Assembly: GCA_023390875.1 (NCBI GenBank)
Contig: JAEWCA010000164.1
Span: forward strand, 1 to 6,022
Length of the DNA: 6,022 bases
DNA from: Actinomycetes bacterium
Lineage (GTDB): Bacteria > Actinomycetota > Actinomycetes > Actinomycetales > Cellulomonadaceae
Direction: 5' to 3'
Shown one piece after another: positions 1 to 5,409 of this stretch (positions are counted from its first letter, which is position 1; the number at the start of each line of letters is the position of its first letter). The notes below the pieces were generated by a model. That model searched no databases. It was not told the origin of the DNA and saw only the letters and a list, made by a program, of their open reading frames with translations. The position numbers and the translations under genes are program-made.

Positions 1-434
1 CGCTGGCGCTGCCCGCCGGACAGGGCGCGGGGCCGCCGGTCCCCCAGCCCGTCGAGCCCGACGGCGGCGAGCCAGGTGTCGGCGGACGTGCGAGCCGCAC
101 CAGCCGCCGTGCCGGCCGCGCGCGGACCGAACGCGACGTTCTCGCGGGCGTCGAGGTGCGGGAACACGAGGGCGTCCTGCCCGAGCAGCCCGACGGACCG
201 CCGGTCCGGCCGCACGTGCACGCGCCCCGACGAGCCGACCGACGTCAGCACCCGCGACCCCACGCGCACCGACCCGGAGACGGGCAGCAGCAGCCCCCCG
301 ATCACGTCGAGCAGCGTCGACTTGCCGGCGCCGTTCGGCCCGAGCACGGCCACGATCGACCCCGGCCGAGCCGTCAGGGCGACGTCGAGCGCGAACACGC
401 CGCGCCGCACGCGCACGTCGACGTCGAGGCTCAT
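1..434 (-). CDS. modC: Molybdate ABC transporter ATP-binding protein ModC (N-terminal 144 residues, cut by window edge)
   Basis: This is the cytoplasmic ATPase that would power molybdate import through ModB. The visible 144 residues contain the Walker A motif GPNGAGKST (residues 32-40), a Q-loop glutamine at residue 86 followed by VFPHL, and the ABC signature LSGGQ (138-142). The frame runs out of the window right after the signature, so Walker B, the H-loop and any C-terminal TOBE/Mop domain cannot be seen. The ATG (434-432) overlaps the TGA of modB as ATGA, and GGGGA lies seven bases upstream as a ribosome binding site. The N-terminus is short before Walker A, as is usual in ModC. The ABC signature alone does not tell ModC from other importer ATPases. 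The assignment rests on position immediately after modA and modB. Substrate could also include tungstate. Confidence 0.93.
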   Translation of the reverse strand, partial: MSLDVDVRVRRGVFALDVALTARPGSIVAVLGPNGAGKSTLLDVIGGLLLPVSGSVRVGSRVLTSVGSSGRVHVRPDRRSVGLLGQDALVFPHLDARENVAFGPRAAGTAAGAARTSADTWLAAVGLDGLGDRRPRALSGGQRQ

Positions 435-1240
435 GCCGCGTTCCCCGGTCGCCAGGCCCGCGCGGCGAGCAGCACCGCGGCGGCCGCCGCGCCCAGGAGC
501 AGCGACAGCGCGACGGCCGTCCCCTGGCTGACCCCCGCGCCGTTGAACGCCGAGTAGATCGCGAGCGGCATGGTCCGCGTGACGCCGGGGGTGTTGCCCG
601 CGAACAGCGCGGTCGCACCGAACTCGCCGAGCGCCCGCGCGAAGCACAGGACCGTCCCGGACACGAGACCGGGCAGGACGAGCGGGAGCGTGATGCGCCG
701 CAGCACGGTCCACCGTCCCGCCCCGAGCGTCGCCGCGACGGTCTCGTACCGCGTGCCGGCCGTGCGCAGCGCCCCCTCGACGCCGAGCACGAGGAACGGC
801 ATCGCGACGAACGCCTGCGCGATCACGACGGCGGTCGTGGTGAACGGCAGCCGGATGCCGAACCACAGGTCGAGCGTCTGCCCGACGAGCCCGCGCCGCC
901 CGAGCAGGAACAGCAGCGCGATGCCGCCGACGGTCGGCGGCAGGACGAGCGGCAGCGTGACGAGCGCGCGGAGCACGTCCGACGTCCACCCGCGCGACCG
1001 GGCCATCACGACGGCGAGCGGCACGCCGAGCACGAGGCACACCCCCGTCGCGAGGGTCGACGTCACGAGCGACAGGGTCAGCGCGGACACGGCCGCGGCC
1101 GACGTCACGTCGGCCGGCAGCGACCGCCAGTCCGCGCGCACGAGCAGCGCGACGATCGGCATCACGAGCAGCCCGAGCGCGAGCCCGGCCGGCGCCCACA
1201 GCAGGCGCGGGACGCCGTGCCTGTCCCGCGGTTCGCTCAT
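431..1240 (-). CDS. modB: Molybdate ABC transporter permease ModB
   Basis: This 269-residue integral membrane protein would form the molybdate channel as a homodimer. After a short charged N-terminus (MSEPRDRHG) there is a first hydrophobic segment at about residues 14-35, and further membrane segments lie at about 48-80, 90-114, 133-157, 184-204 and 237-260. The EAA loop that docks on the ATPase is clear at about 155-192, with the A-x-x-x-G core around 170-173 and ITLPLVLPGL following. ALGEFGAT (203-210) is characteristic of the ModB/CysT permease group. Length is near that usual for the family, slightly longer than E. coli ModB. No convincing ribosome binding site precedes the ATG at 1240. 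Translation probably depends on coupling through the seven-codon ORF just upstream. The stop overlaps the modC start as ATGA. Confidence 0.95.
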   Translation of the reverse strand: MSEPRDRHGVPRLLWAPAGLALGLLVMPIVALLVRADWRSLPADVTSAAAVSALTLSLVTSTLATGVCLVLGVPLAVVMARSRGWTSDVLRALVTLPLVLPPTVGGIALLFLLGRRGLVGQTLDLWFGIRLPFTTTAVVIAQAFVAMPFLVLGVEGALRTAGTRYETVAATLGAGRWTVLRRITLPLVLPGLVSGTVLCFARALGEFGATALFAGNTPGVTRTMPLAIYSAFNGAGVSQGTAVALSLLLGAAAAAVLLAARAWRPGNAA

Positions 1241-1260
1241 CGGCAGGTCACGCAGTTCAT
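1237..1260 (-). other. Seven-codon micro-ORF linking modA and modB (MNCVTCR)
   Basis: Between modA and modB there are only 16 untranslated bases, yet a complete short frame spans them: ATG at 1260-1258, codons for MNCVTCR, TGA at 1239-1237. Its ATG overlaps the modA stop as ATGA, and its TGA overlaps the modB start as ATGA. A ribosome finishing modA could therefore re-initiate, translate seven codons and terminate exactly on the modB start codon. This is seen directly. That it is translated, or that the CxxC peptide matters, is inference. It may be chance, since ATGA is common at actinobacterial gene junctions. Confidence 0.3.
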
Positions 1261-2102
1261 GGCGCGACGAACCCGTGGTCGGCGAGCACCTGCCGGCCCT
1301 CGTCGGACAGCACGAGGTCGATGAACGCCTGCGCCACGTCGCTGCCGTGCGTGCGCGTCGGCTCCGCGAGCAGCGCGATGGGGTACGTGTTGACGGCCGA
1401 CGACGCCTCGGGGAAGTCGACGCCCTCCACGGCGTCGCCCGCGGCGAGCACGTCCGTCCGGTAGACGATCCCCGCGTCCGCGTCGCCCGTCCGGACCTTG
1501 GTGAGCACGGCCTTGACGTTCTGCTCCTCGCTCGCGGGCGTGAACGTCACCCCGGCGGCGTCGAGGGCCTGGTGCGCGGCGGACCCGCACGGCACCTCGG
1601 GCGCGCAGAGCACGACGGTCCCGCCCGACGACGCGAGGGTCGCGAGGTCGGCGAGCGACCGGACGCGCTGCGGGTTCCCCGCCGGGACGACGATCTGCAG
1701 CGTGTTCGTCGTGAACACCGTCGGCGTCCCCTCGACGAGGCCCGCGTCGACGACCGTCGTCATGTTCTTCTCGTCGGCCGTGGCGAGGACGTCCGCGGAC
1801 GCGCCCTCGACGAGCTGCGTGGCGAGCGTCGACGAGCCGTCGTACGTGACCGGCGCGACCTGCACGCTCGGGTGCTGCTCCATGAACGTCGTGGCGAGCT
1901 CGTCGAACACCACCTGCAGCGACGCCGCGGCGAACACCGTGAGGTCGCCGGTCAGCTCGGGCTCGACGACCCCGCCTGCGGAGGACGTCGCCGCCTCGGC
2001 CGGCCCGTCCGTGGCGTCGCTGCACCCCACGAGCGCGAGGACGGCCGCGAGCGCGACGACCCCGACCGCCGCGACCCGCCGGCTCGGAGGGTCGATCCTC
2101 AT
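1257..2102 (-). CDS. modA: Molybdate-binding periplasmic-type lipoprotein ModA
   Basis: This 281-residue extracytoplasmic solute-binding protein would capture molybdate and deliver it to ModBC. The N-terminus has an arginine pair, a hydrophobic stretch (about residues 11-25) and a lipobox LVGC with the lipidated cysteine at residue 27, followed by a flexible Ala/Ser/Glu-rich linker to about residue 49. The mature domain opens with LTVFAAASL (54-62), whose serine region contacts the oxyanion in ModA proteins. GDADAGIVYRTD (206-217) with Tyr214 is the second ligand-contacting motif typical of the family. Cys166 and Cys172 could form a disulfide. I chose the ATG at 2102 because it gives a proper signal peptide, has AGGGG six bases upstream, and overlaps the regulator stop as ATGA. 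The same frame stays open further upstream, but that is only a shadow of the regulator gene. Tungstate binding is also possible. Confidence 0.95.
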   Translation of the reverse strand: MRIDPPSRRVAAVGVVALAAVLALVGCSDATDGPAEAATSSAGGVVEPELTGDLTVFAAASLQVVFDELATTFMEQHPSVQVAPVTYDGSSTLATQLVEGASADVLATADEKNMTTVVDAGLVEGTPTVFTTNTLQIVVPAGNPQRVRSLADLATLASSGGTVVLCAPEVPCGSAAHQALDAAGVTFTPASEEQNVKAVLTKVRTGDADAGIVYRTDVLAAGDAVEGVDFPEASSAVNTYPIALLAEPTRTHGSDVAQAFIDLVLSDEGRQVLADHGFVAP

Positions 2103-2503
2103 CGGTGTCCCCTCGGGGTCTCGACCAGCACCGTCGTCGCCTTCACGACGGCCGTCGCACGCGACCCCACCTCGAGGCCGAGCTCCCGGACCGCCTCGCT
2201 CGACATGAGCGAGACCACCCGGAACGGCCCGCACTGCAGCTCGACCTGCGCCATCACGGTGTCGAGCGTGAGCCCGGTGACGATGCCCGTGAGCCGGTTC
2301 CGCGCGGACGTGCGGCCGGCGTCCGCGTCGTCGGGCGTGCGGGCCCGCTCGACGGCGACCGCGGCGAGGTCCGCACCGGCGACCACCTGGCGCCCCGAGT
2401 CGTCGACGGTGGCGGCGAGCGTGCCCGCGTCGACCCAGCGCCGCAGCGTGTCGTCGCTGACGCCGAGCAGCGCGGCTGCCTCGCTGATCCGATAGTGCGT
2501 CAC
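2099..2503 (-). CDS. HTH-Mop (TOBE) molybdate-sensing regulator, first gene of the mod operon
   Basis: This 134-residue protein has two parts. Residues 3-52 form a MerR/excisionase-like helix-turn-helix (YRISEAAALLGVSDDTLRRW, then a short wing). Residues 66-127 form one Mop/TOBE domain that binds molybdate or tungstate: SARNRLTGIV (66-75), ELGLEVGS (107-114) and VVKATTVLV (119-127) match the family pattern. A linker rich in Asp/Arg/Ala joins them. Such small HTH-Mop proteins accompany modABC in many actinobacteria. A role as an oxyanion-responsive regulator of this operon is inferred, and the protein differs from the larger E. coli ModE. I chose GTG at 2503: MTHYRISEAA is the natural start of the HTH, and AGGA lies nine bases upstream. 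A GTG at 2542 in the same frame would add 13 unlikely residues. The TGA overlaps the modA start. Confidence 0.88.
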   Translation of the reverse strand: MTHYRISEAAALLGVSDDTLRRWVDAGTLAATVDDSGRQVVAGADLAAVAVERARTPDDADAGRTSARNRLTGIVTGLTLDTVMAQVELQCGPFRVVSLMSSEAVRELGLEVGSRATAVVKATTVLVETPRGHR

Positions 2504-2511
2504 GATCCGCG

Positions 2512-2517
2512 ATCCTA
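2512..2517 (-). promoter_or_regulatory. Possible -10 box (TAGGAT) of the mod operon
   Basis: On the minus strand TAGGAT fits the actinobacterial -10 pattern TANNNT and ends eight bases before the GTG at 2503. Transcription from it would start within a base or two of the start codon, giving a leaderless or nearly leaderless mRNA. The same bases include AGGA, which could instead be a ribosome binding site on a longer transcript. The two readings exclude each other. No good -35 hexamer is visible 16-19 bases upstream. Confidence 0.3.
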
Positions 2518-2544
2518 GCCCGCATCCGCGACGTCCGAGCACAT

Positions 2545-2570
2545 GATCAGCCGCACCTGCGGAGTTGATC
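2545..2570. repeat. Composite inverted repeat, candidate operator
   Basis: Outer arms GATCA (2545-2549) and TGATC (2566-2570) flank inner arms CCGCA (2551-2555) and TGCGG (2558-2562) around a CC centre. The inner and outer dyads are offset by one base, so the structure is not perfectly symmetric: one spacer base on the left and three on the right. It lies between the two divergent starts, 42 bases from the regulator start and 43 bases from the ppk2 start. A dimeric regulator such as the HTH-Mop protein could bind here, which is inference. Confidence 0.35.
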
Positions 2571-2601
2571 CGTCCGGGCCGCGCGTCCGTCCGACCAGCG
2601 G

Positions 2602-2607
2602 TAACGT
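2602..2607 (+). promoter_or_regulatory. Possible -10 box (TAACGT) of ppk2, leaderless arrangement
   Basis: TAACGT fits TANNNT and ends six bases before the ppk2 ATG at 2614, the spacing expected when transcription starts at or next to the A of the start codon. No Shine-Dalgarno sequence lies in the 15 bases before the ATG, which agrees with a leaderless mRNA. No recognisable -35 element is placed correctly. Confidence 0.4.
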
Positions 2608-2613
2608 CCGCTC

Positions 2614-3462
2614 ATGGCGAAGGCGACCAAGGACAAGAAGCAGCACACGCAGAAGATCCCGAACAAGGTCTACGAGGCCGAGCTGTTCCGCCTCCAGGCC
2701 GAGCTCGTGAAGGTCCAGCTGTGGGCGCAGGCCACGGGCGCACGCATCGTCATCCTGTTCGAGGGACGCGACGCCGCCGGCAAGGGCGGCACGATCAAGC
2801 GGATCACCGAGTACCTCTCCCCCCGCGTCGCGCGCATCGCCGCGCTGCCGACGCCCACGGAGCGCGAGAAGACGCAGTGGTACTACCAGCGGTACGTGTC
2901 CCACCTGCCCGCCGCGGGCGAGATCGTGCTGTTCGACCGCTCCTGGTACAACCGCGCGGGCGTGGAGCGGGTCATGGGGTTCTGCACGCCGCAGGAGTAC
3001 AGCCAGTTCATGCGGCAGACGCCGATCTTCGAGCAGATGCTCGTCGAGGACGGGATCCTGCTGCGCAAGTACTGGTTCTCCGTGTCCGACGAGGAGCAGC
3101 TCAAGCGGTTCCGGTCGCGGCTCAACGACCCGGTGCGGCAGTGGAAGCTGAGCCCGATGGACCTCGAGTCGATCAGCCGGTGGGAGGACTACTCGCGCGC
3201 CAAGGACGAGATGCTCGTGCACACCGACGTGCCGGCGAGCCCGTGGTACATCGTCGAGTCGGACGTGAAGAAGGCGGCCCGGATCAACATGATCAGCCAC
3301 TTCCTGTCGACGATCCCGTACATCGACGTCCCGCACGAGAAGGTCGTCCTGCCGGACCGTCCCGCGGCGTCGAGCGGCTACGTGCGCCCGCCGCGCGAGC
3401 TGTCGACGTACGTGCCGGACCACTCGGCGGTGCTGCGCGGGGACCCCGAGAAGAGCCTCTGA
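2614..3462 (+). CDS. ppk2: Polyphosphate kinase 2 (PPK2, class I type)
   Basis: This 282-residue cytoplasmic enzyme transfers phosphate between inorganic polyphosphate and nucleotides. Class I members usually phosphorylate nucleoside diphosphates (ADP to ATP, GDP to GTP) at the expense of polyphosphate, or run in reverse. A Lys-rich N-terminus precedes the P-loop-like Walker A GRDAAGKGG (residues 51-59), followed by TIKRITEYLSPR. The Walker B-type motif is VLFDRSWYNRAG (105-116). RKYWFSVS (151-158) and WKLSPMD (177-183) are further hallmark segments, and the lid lies between. A single domain of this length and GKGG rather than GKD after the Walker lysine point to class I, not the nucleoside monophosphate-using class. 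The ATG at 2614 has no ribosome binding site but sits just after a -10-like box. It is divergent from the mod operon and 65 bases ahead of nhaA. No ppk1 or ppx is in view. Confidence 0.95.
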   Translation: MAKATKDKKQHTQKIPNKVYEAELFRLQAELVKVQLWAQATGARIVILFEGRDAAGKGGTIKRITEYLSPRVARIAALPTPTEREKTQWYYQRYVSHLPAAGEIVLFDRSWYNRAGVERVMGFCTPQEYSQFMRQTPIFEQMLVEDGILLRKYWFSVSDEEQLKRFRSRLNDPVRQWKLSPMDLESISRWEDYSRAKDEMLVHTDVPASPWYIVESDVKKAARINMISHFLSTIPYIDVPHEKVVLPDRPAASSGYVRPPRELSTYVPDHSAVLRGDPEKSL

Positions 3463-3472
3463 CCCGTCCGCT

Positions 3473-3506
3473 GCGCCCGGGGCGAACCGCGTTGCACCGC
3501 GGGCGC
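3473..3506 (+). terminator. Possible U-less hairpin after ppk2
   Basis: GCGCCCG (3473-3479) pairs with CGGGCGC (3500-3506). Beyond one G-G mismatch, two more G-C pairs (3481-3482 with 3497-3498) extend the stem, leaving a 14-base loop. It begins 11 bases after the ppk2 stop. There is no T-tract, so it is at best a U-less terminator or an mRNA-stabilising stem. Its right side overlaps the -35-like element proposed for nhaA. Confidence 0.27.
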
Positions 3507-3520
3507 TGACCTGCGACGTT
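3492..3520 (+). promoter_or_regulatory. Possible promoter of nhaA
   Basis: TTGCAC (3492-3497) and GACGTT (3515-3520) are separated by 17 bases and resemble -35 and -10 elements, although the -10 lacks the usual first T. The -10-like box ends seven bases before the ATG at 3528, so transcription could begin at or beside that codon. This would let nhaA be expressed separately from ppk2. Read-through from ppk2 is equally possible. Confidence 0.28.
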
Positions 3521-3527
3521 GGACCGC

Positions 3528-4904
3528 ATGGCCGCGCCCCCCATGACCCCTGGACCTGCGCTGCGCGTGCGCGTGCCGGGCCTGAACCCGGCGGTCCGGG
3601 ACTTCCTCGCGACGGAGGCGGGCTCGGCCGTCGTCCTGCTGTCGGCGACCGTGGTCGCGCTCGTCTGGGCGAACTCGCCGTGGAGCGCCGCGTACGACGA
3701 CCTGTGGACGACGACCGCGGGCCTGCACGTCGGCGGCTGGAGCCTCGACCTCGACCTGCAGCACTGGGTCAACGACGCGGCGATGGCGGTCTTCTTCGCG
3801 GTCGTCGGCCTGGAGATCAGCCGGGAGGCGACGAGCGGCGAGCTGCGCGACAAGCGGACCGTCGCGGTCCCGGCGCTCGGCGCGCTCGGTGGGCTGCTCG
3901 TGCCGGTGCTCATCTACCTGGCGTTCAACGGCGGCACCGACGCGGCGCACGGCTGGGGTGTCGTCATGTCGACCGACACCGCGTTCCTCGTCGGGATCCT
4001 CGCGCTGTTCGGACCCGCGTGCCCCGACCGGCTGCGGCTGTTCCTGCTGACGCTCGCGATCGTCGACGACATCGGCGCGATCACCGTGATGGCCGTGTTC
4101 TACACGGACGACGTCGACCCGCTCGCCCTCGGCCTCGCGGGGCTCGTCGTCGCCGGGATGCTCGTGATGCGCTGGCTGCGGGTGTGGCAGCTCGCGCCGT
4201 ACGTGCTCGCCGGCGTCGCGCTGTGGCTCGCCGTCCAGGCGTCCGGCGTGCACGCGACGCTCGCCGGGGTGCTCGTCGGGCTCCTCGTGCCCGCGACCGT
4301 GCCGGAGCGCGAGCAGGTCGAGGCCGTGCCGGCCTACGCGGGCGACCTGGTCGACGACACGACCGCCGAGCGCGAGCACCTCGCCGAGCTGGCCGCGCGG
4401 GCGGCGGTCCCGACCAGCGACCGGCTGCAGCGCGTGCTGCACCCGTGGAGCGCGTTCGTCGTCGTCCCGCTGTTCGGCCTGGCCAACGCGGGCATCCGGC
4501 TCGACGCCGAGACGCTGGGCGCGGCGCTGCACTCGCGGCTCAGCATCGGCGTGGCGGTCGCGCTCGTGCTCGGCAACGCGATCGGCATCACGGGAGCCTC
4601 GACGCTCGCGATCCGCCTGGGCCTCGGCGAGCTGCCCGGGCGCGTGCGGTACGGCCACCTGCTCGGCGGCGCCGTGCTCGCGGGCATCGGGTTCACGATC
4701 TCGCTGTTCATCGCGCAGCTCGCGTTCGACGACCCCGCGCAGCTCTCGGAGGCGAAGATCGGCGTGCTCGCCGGGTCCCTCACGGCGGCCGTGCTCGGGT
4801 CGGTGCTGCTGCGGTGGCTCGGCGAGAAGCTGCCCCTGTGCTCGCCCGCGTCGGTGGGTCCCCCGCCCGCGCTGCCGCCGCTGCCGTGGCGGTCACCGGC
4901 CTGA
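3528..4904 (+). CDS. nhaA: Na+/H+ antiporter NhaA
   Basis: This 458-residue membrane protein would expel Na+ (or Li+) in exchange for H+, for salt and alkali tolerance. It aligns by eye with E. coli NhaA along its length: GLEISRE (94-100) keeps the Glu78/Arg81/Glu82 cluster, STDTAF (148-153) gives the Asp133 equivalent at 150, and LAIVDDIGAI (176-185) supplies the paired catalytic aspartates at 180-181. VHATLAGVLVG (241-251), VLHPW (303-307) and GIGFTISLFIA near the C-terminus also match. Two positions differ from E. coli: Asn350 replaces Lys300, and Gln301 replaces Glu252. An acidic cytoplasmic loop at about 258-300 is roughly 30 residues longer than in E. coli. I chose ATG 3528. TTG 3519 and ATG 3543 are alternative starts, and none has a clear ribosome binding site. 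The Pro-rich tail ends six bases from the opposing gene's stop. Confidence 0.95.
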   Translation: MAAPPMTPGPALRVRVPGLNPAVRDFLATEAGSAVVLLSATVVALVWANSPWSAAYDDLWTTTAGLHVGGWSLDLDLQHWVNDAAMAVFFAVVGLEISREATSGELRDKRTVAVPALGALGGLLVPVLIYLAFNGGTDAAHGWGVVMSTDTAFLVGILALFGPACPDRLRLFLLTLAIVDDIGAITVMAVFYTDDVDPLALGLAGLVVAGMLVMRWLRVWQLAPYVLAGVALWLAVQASGVHATLAGVLVGLLVPATVPEREQVEAVPAYAGDLVDDTTAEREHLAELAARAAVPTSDRLQRVLHPWSAFVVVPLFGLANAGIRLDAETLGAALHSRLSIGVAVALVLGNAIGITGASTLAIRLGLGELPGRVRYGHLLGGAVLAGIGFTISLFIAQLAFDDPAQLSEAKIGVLAGSLTAAVLGSVLLRWLGEKLPLCSPASVGPPPALPPLPWRSPA

Positions 4905-4910
4905 GCGGCC

Positions 4911-5345
4911 TCACGCACCGTCCGCGAGCGCCGCGTACCGGTCGAGGATCCGGGGCCACTCGGTGAACTTGCGGCGGTCCTCGGCGTTCTCCTGCGTCCA
5001 GCCGCCGTGCTCGAACGTCATGAGCGTGCCGCCCTCCGCGAGCGCCTGGAACGTCACCGTGATGCACGACGGGTGGTCGCGCGACTGGCCGAGCGTCGAG
5101 GAGTGCACGAGCTTGGCGGCGGCGTGCACCTCGAGCACCTCGCCCCACGGCAGCTCGCCGCGCGTGGCGTCCTCCAGCAGCACGCGGCCCCCGACCCACG
5201 GCTCGATCGTCGCGCCGACGAAGCCGGCGGGGTCGAGCGAGTAGTCCGGGTGCCACCACCGTCCGATCTGCTGGACGTACGCGTCGAACGCCGGGCCGGG
5301 CGCGCACCGCAGGTGGTACTCGAACCTGATCGGCGACAGGTCCAT
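4911..5345 (-). CDS. SRPBCC / AHSA1-like domain protein, function unknown
   Basis: This 144-residue soluble protein has the START/Bet v1-like (SRPBCC) helix-grip pattern of the AHSA1 group. The N-terminal strand IRFEYHLRCAPGPAFDAYV (residues 6-24) leads into a helix, then IGRWWHPDYS (27-36), IEPWVGGRVLLE (47-58), WGEVLEVHAAAKLVHS (67-82), a strand CITVTFQAL (94-102) and a closing helix from about 119. ITVTFQ, a glycine-rich turn and LMTFEHGGW (108-116) are typical of the group's second half. These folds form a hydrophobic cavity, but no ligand or catalytic residue can be assigned. The ATG at 5345 is the natural family start but has only a weak ribosome binding site and lies inside an inverted repeat. 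It follows the SDR gene by 64 bases on the same strand, so co-transcription is plausible. It converges on nhaA with only six bases between stops. Confidence 0.82.
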   Translation of the reverse strand: MDLSPIRFEYHLRCAPGPAFDAYVQQIGRWWHPDYSLDPAGFVGATIEPWVGGRVLLEDATRGELPWGEVLEVHAAAKLVHSSTLGQSRDHPSCITVTFQALAEGGTLMTFEHGGWTQENAEDRRKFTEWPRILDRYAALADGA

Positions 5346-5355
5346 CGCCCGATGG
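5342..5355 (-). repeat. Inverted repeat over the start codon of the SRPBCC gene
   Basis: CCATCG and CGATGG are perfect inverted arms separated by two bases, and the ATG start codon (5345-5343) lies in one arm. In the mRNA this would fold as a five-pair stem with a four-base GGGC loop that holds the start codon, or the DNA could be a short operator. The small size makes chance likely. Confidence 0.3.
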
Positions 5356-5409
5356 TGTCCCGAGTCCGGCCGTCGCGCCAGGCGCGCGCCGGCCCGGCGA
5401 GCCGATGCG

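Larger units (their letters stand above)
2504..2613. promoter_or_regulatory. Divergent intergenic region between the mod operon and ppk2
   Basis: This 110-base gap must hold the promoters of both the leftward mod operon and rightward ppk2. It contains a composite inverted repeat (2545-2570), an 8-bp direct repeat ATCCGCGA at 2505-2512 and 2524-2531 (19 bases start to start, about two helical turns), and a -10-like box near each gene start. A TTGATC at 2565-2570 resembles a -35 element but is 31 bases from the only rightward -10-like box, too far to pair with it. The region is the obvious place for the HTH-Mop regulator to bind, but no known operator consensus was recognised. Confidence 0.7.

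Noticed and set aside
570..2495. A 641-codon open frame on the plus strand, opposite modB, modA and the regulator
   Set aside because: Its translation is Arg/Ser/Pro/Thr-rich with no domain, and it lies antisense to three well-recognised genes. Long antisense frames are a by-product of very high GC codon use.
2103..2525. N-terminal extension of ModA in the same open frame
   Set aside because: The extension is an Arg-rich shadow of the HTH-Mop gene. The signal peptide and lipobox start cleanly at the ATG at 2102 with a ribosome binding site.
2565..2607. TTGATC (2565-2570) as the -35 element paired with TAACGT (2602-2607)
   Set aside because: The spacer would be 31 bases, far beyond the usual 16-19.
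3378..4658. A 426-codon open frame on the minus strand opposite nhaA
   Set aside because: The product is a repetitive Arg/His/Asp/Glu-rich string typical of an antisense shadow, while the opposite strand encodes clear NhaA motifs.
2614..4904. ppk2 and nhaA as parts of a novel stress system with the mod operon
   Set aside because: The genes are individually well known, sit on different strands or have their own possible promoter, and nothing in the sequence ties them functionally.
5346..5409. GC-rich self-complementary stretch between the SDR and SRPBCC genes as a terminator
   Set aside because: Several short GGCGC/GCGCC pairings are possible, but none forms a single dominant hairpin with a T-tract. 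In DNA this GC-rich such pairings arise by chance.
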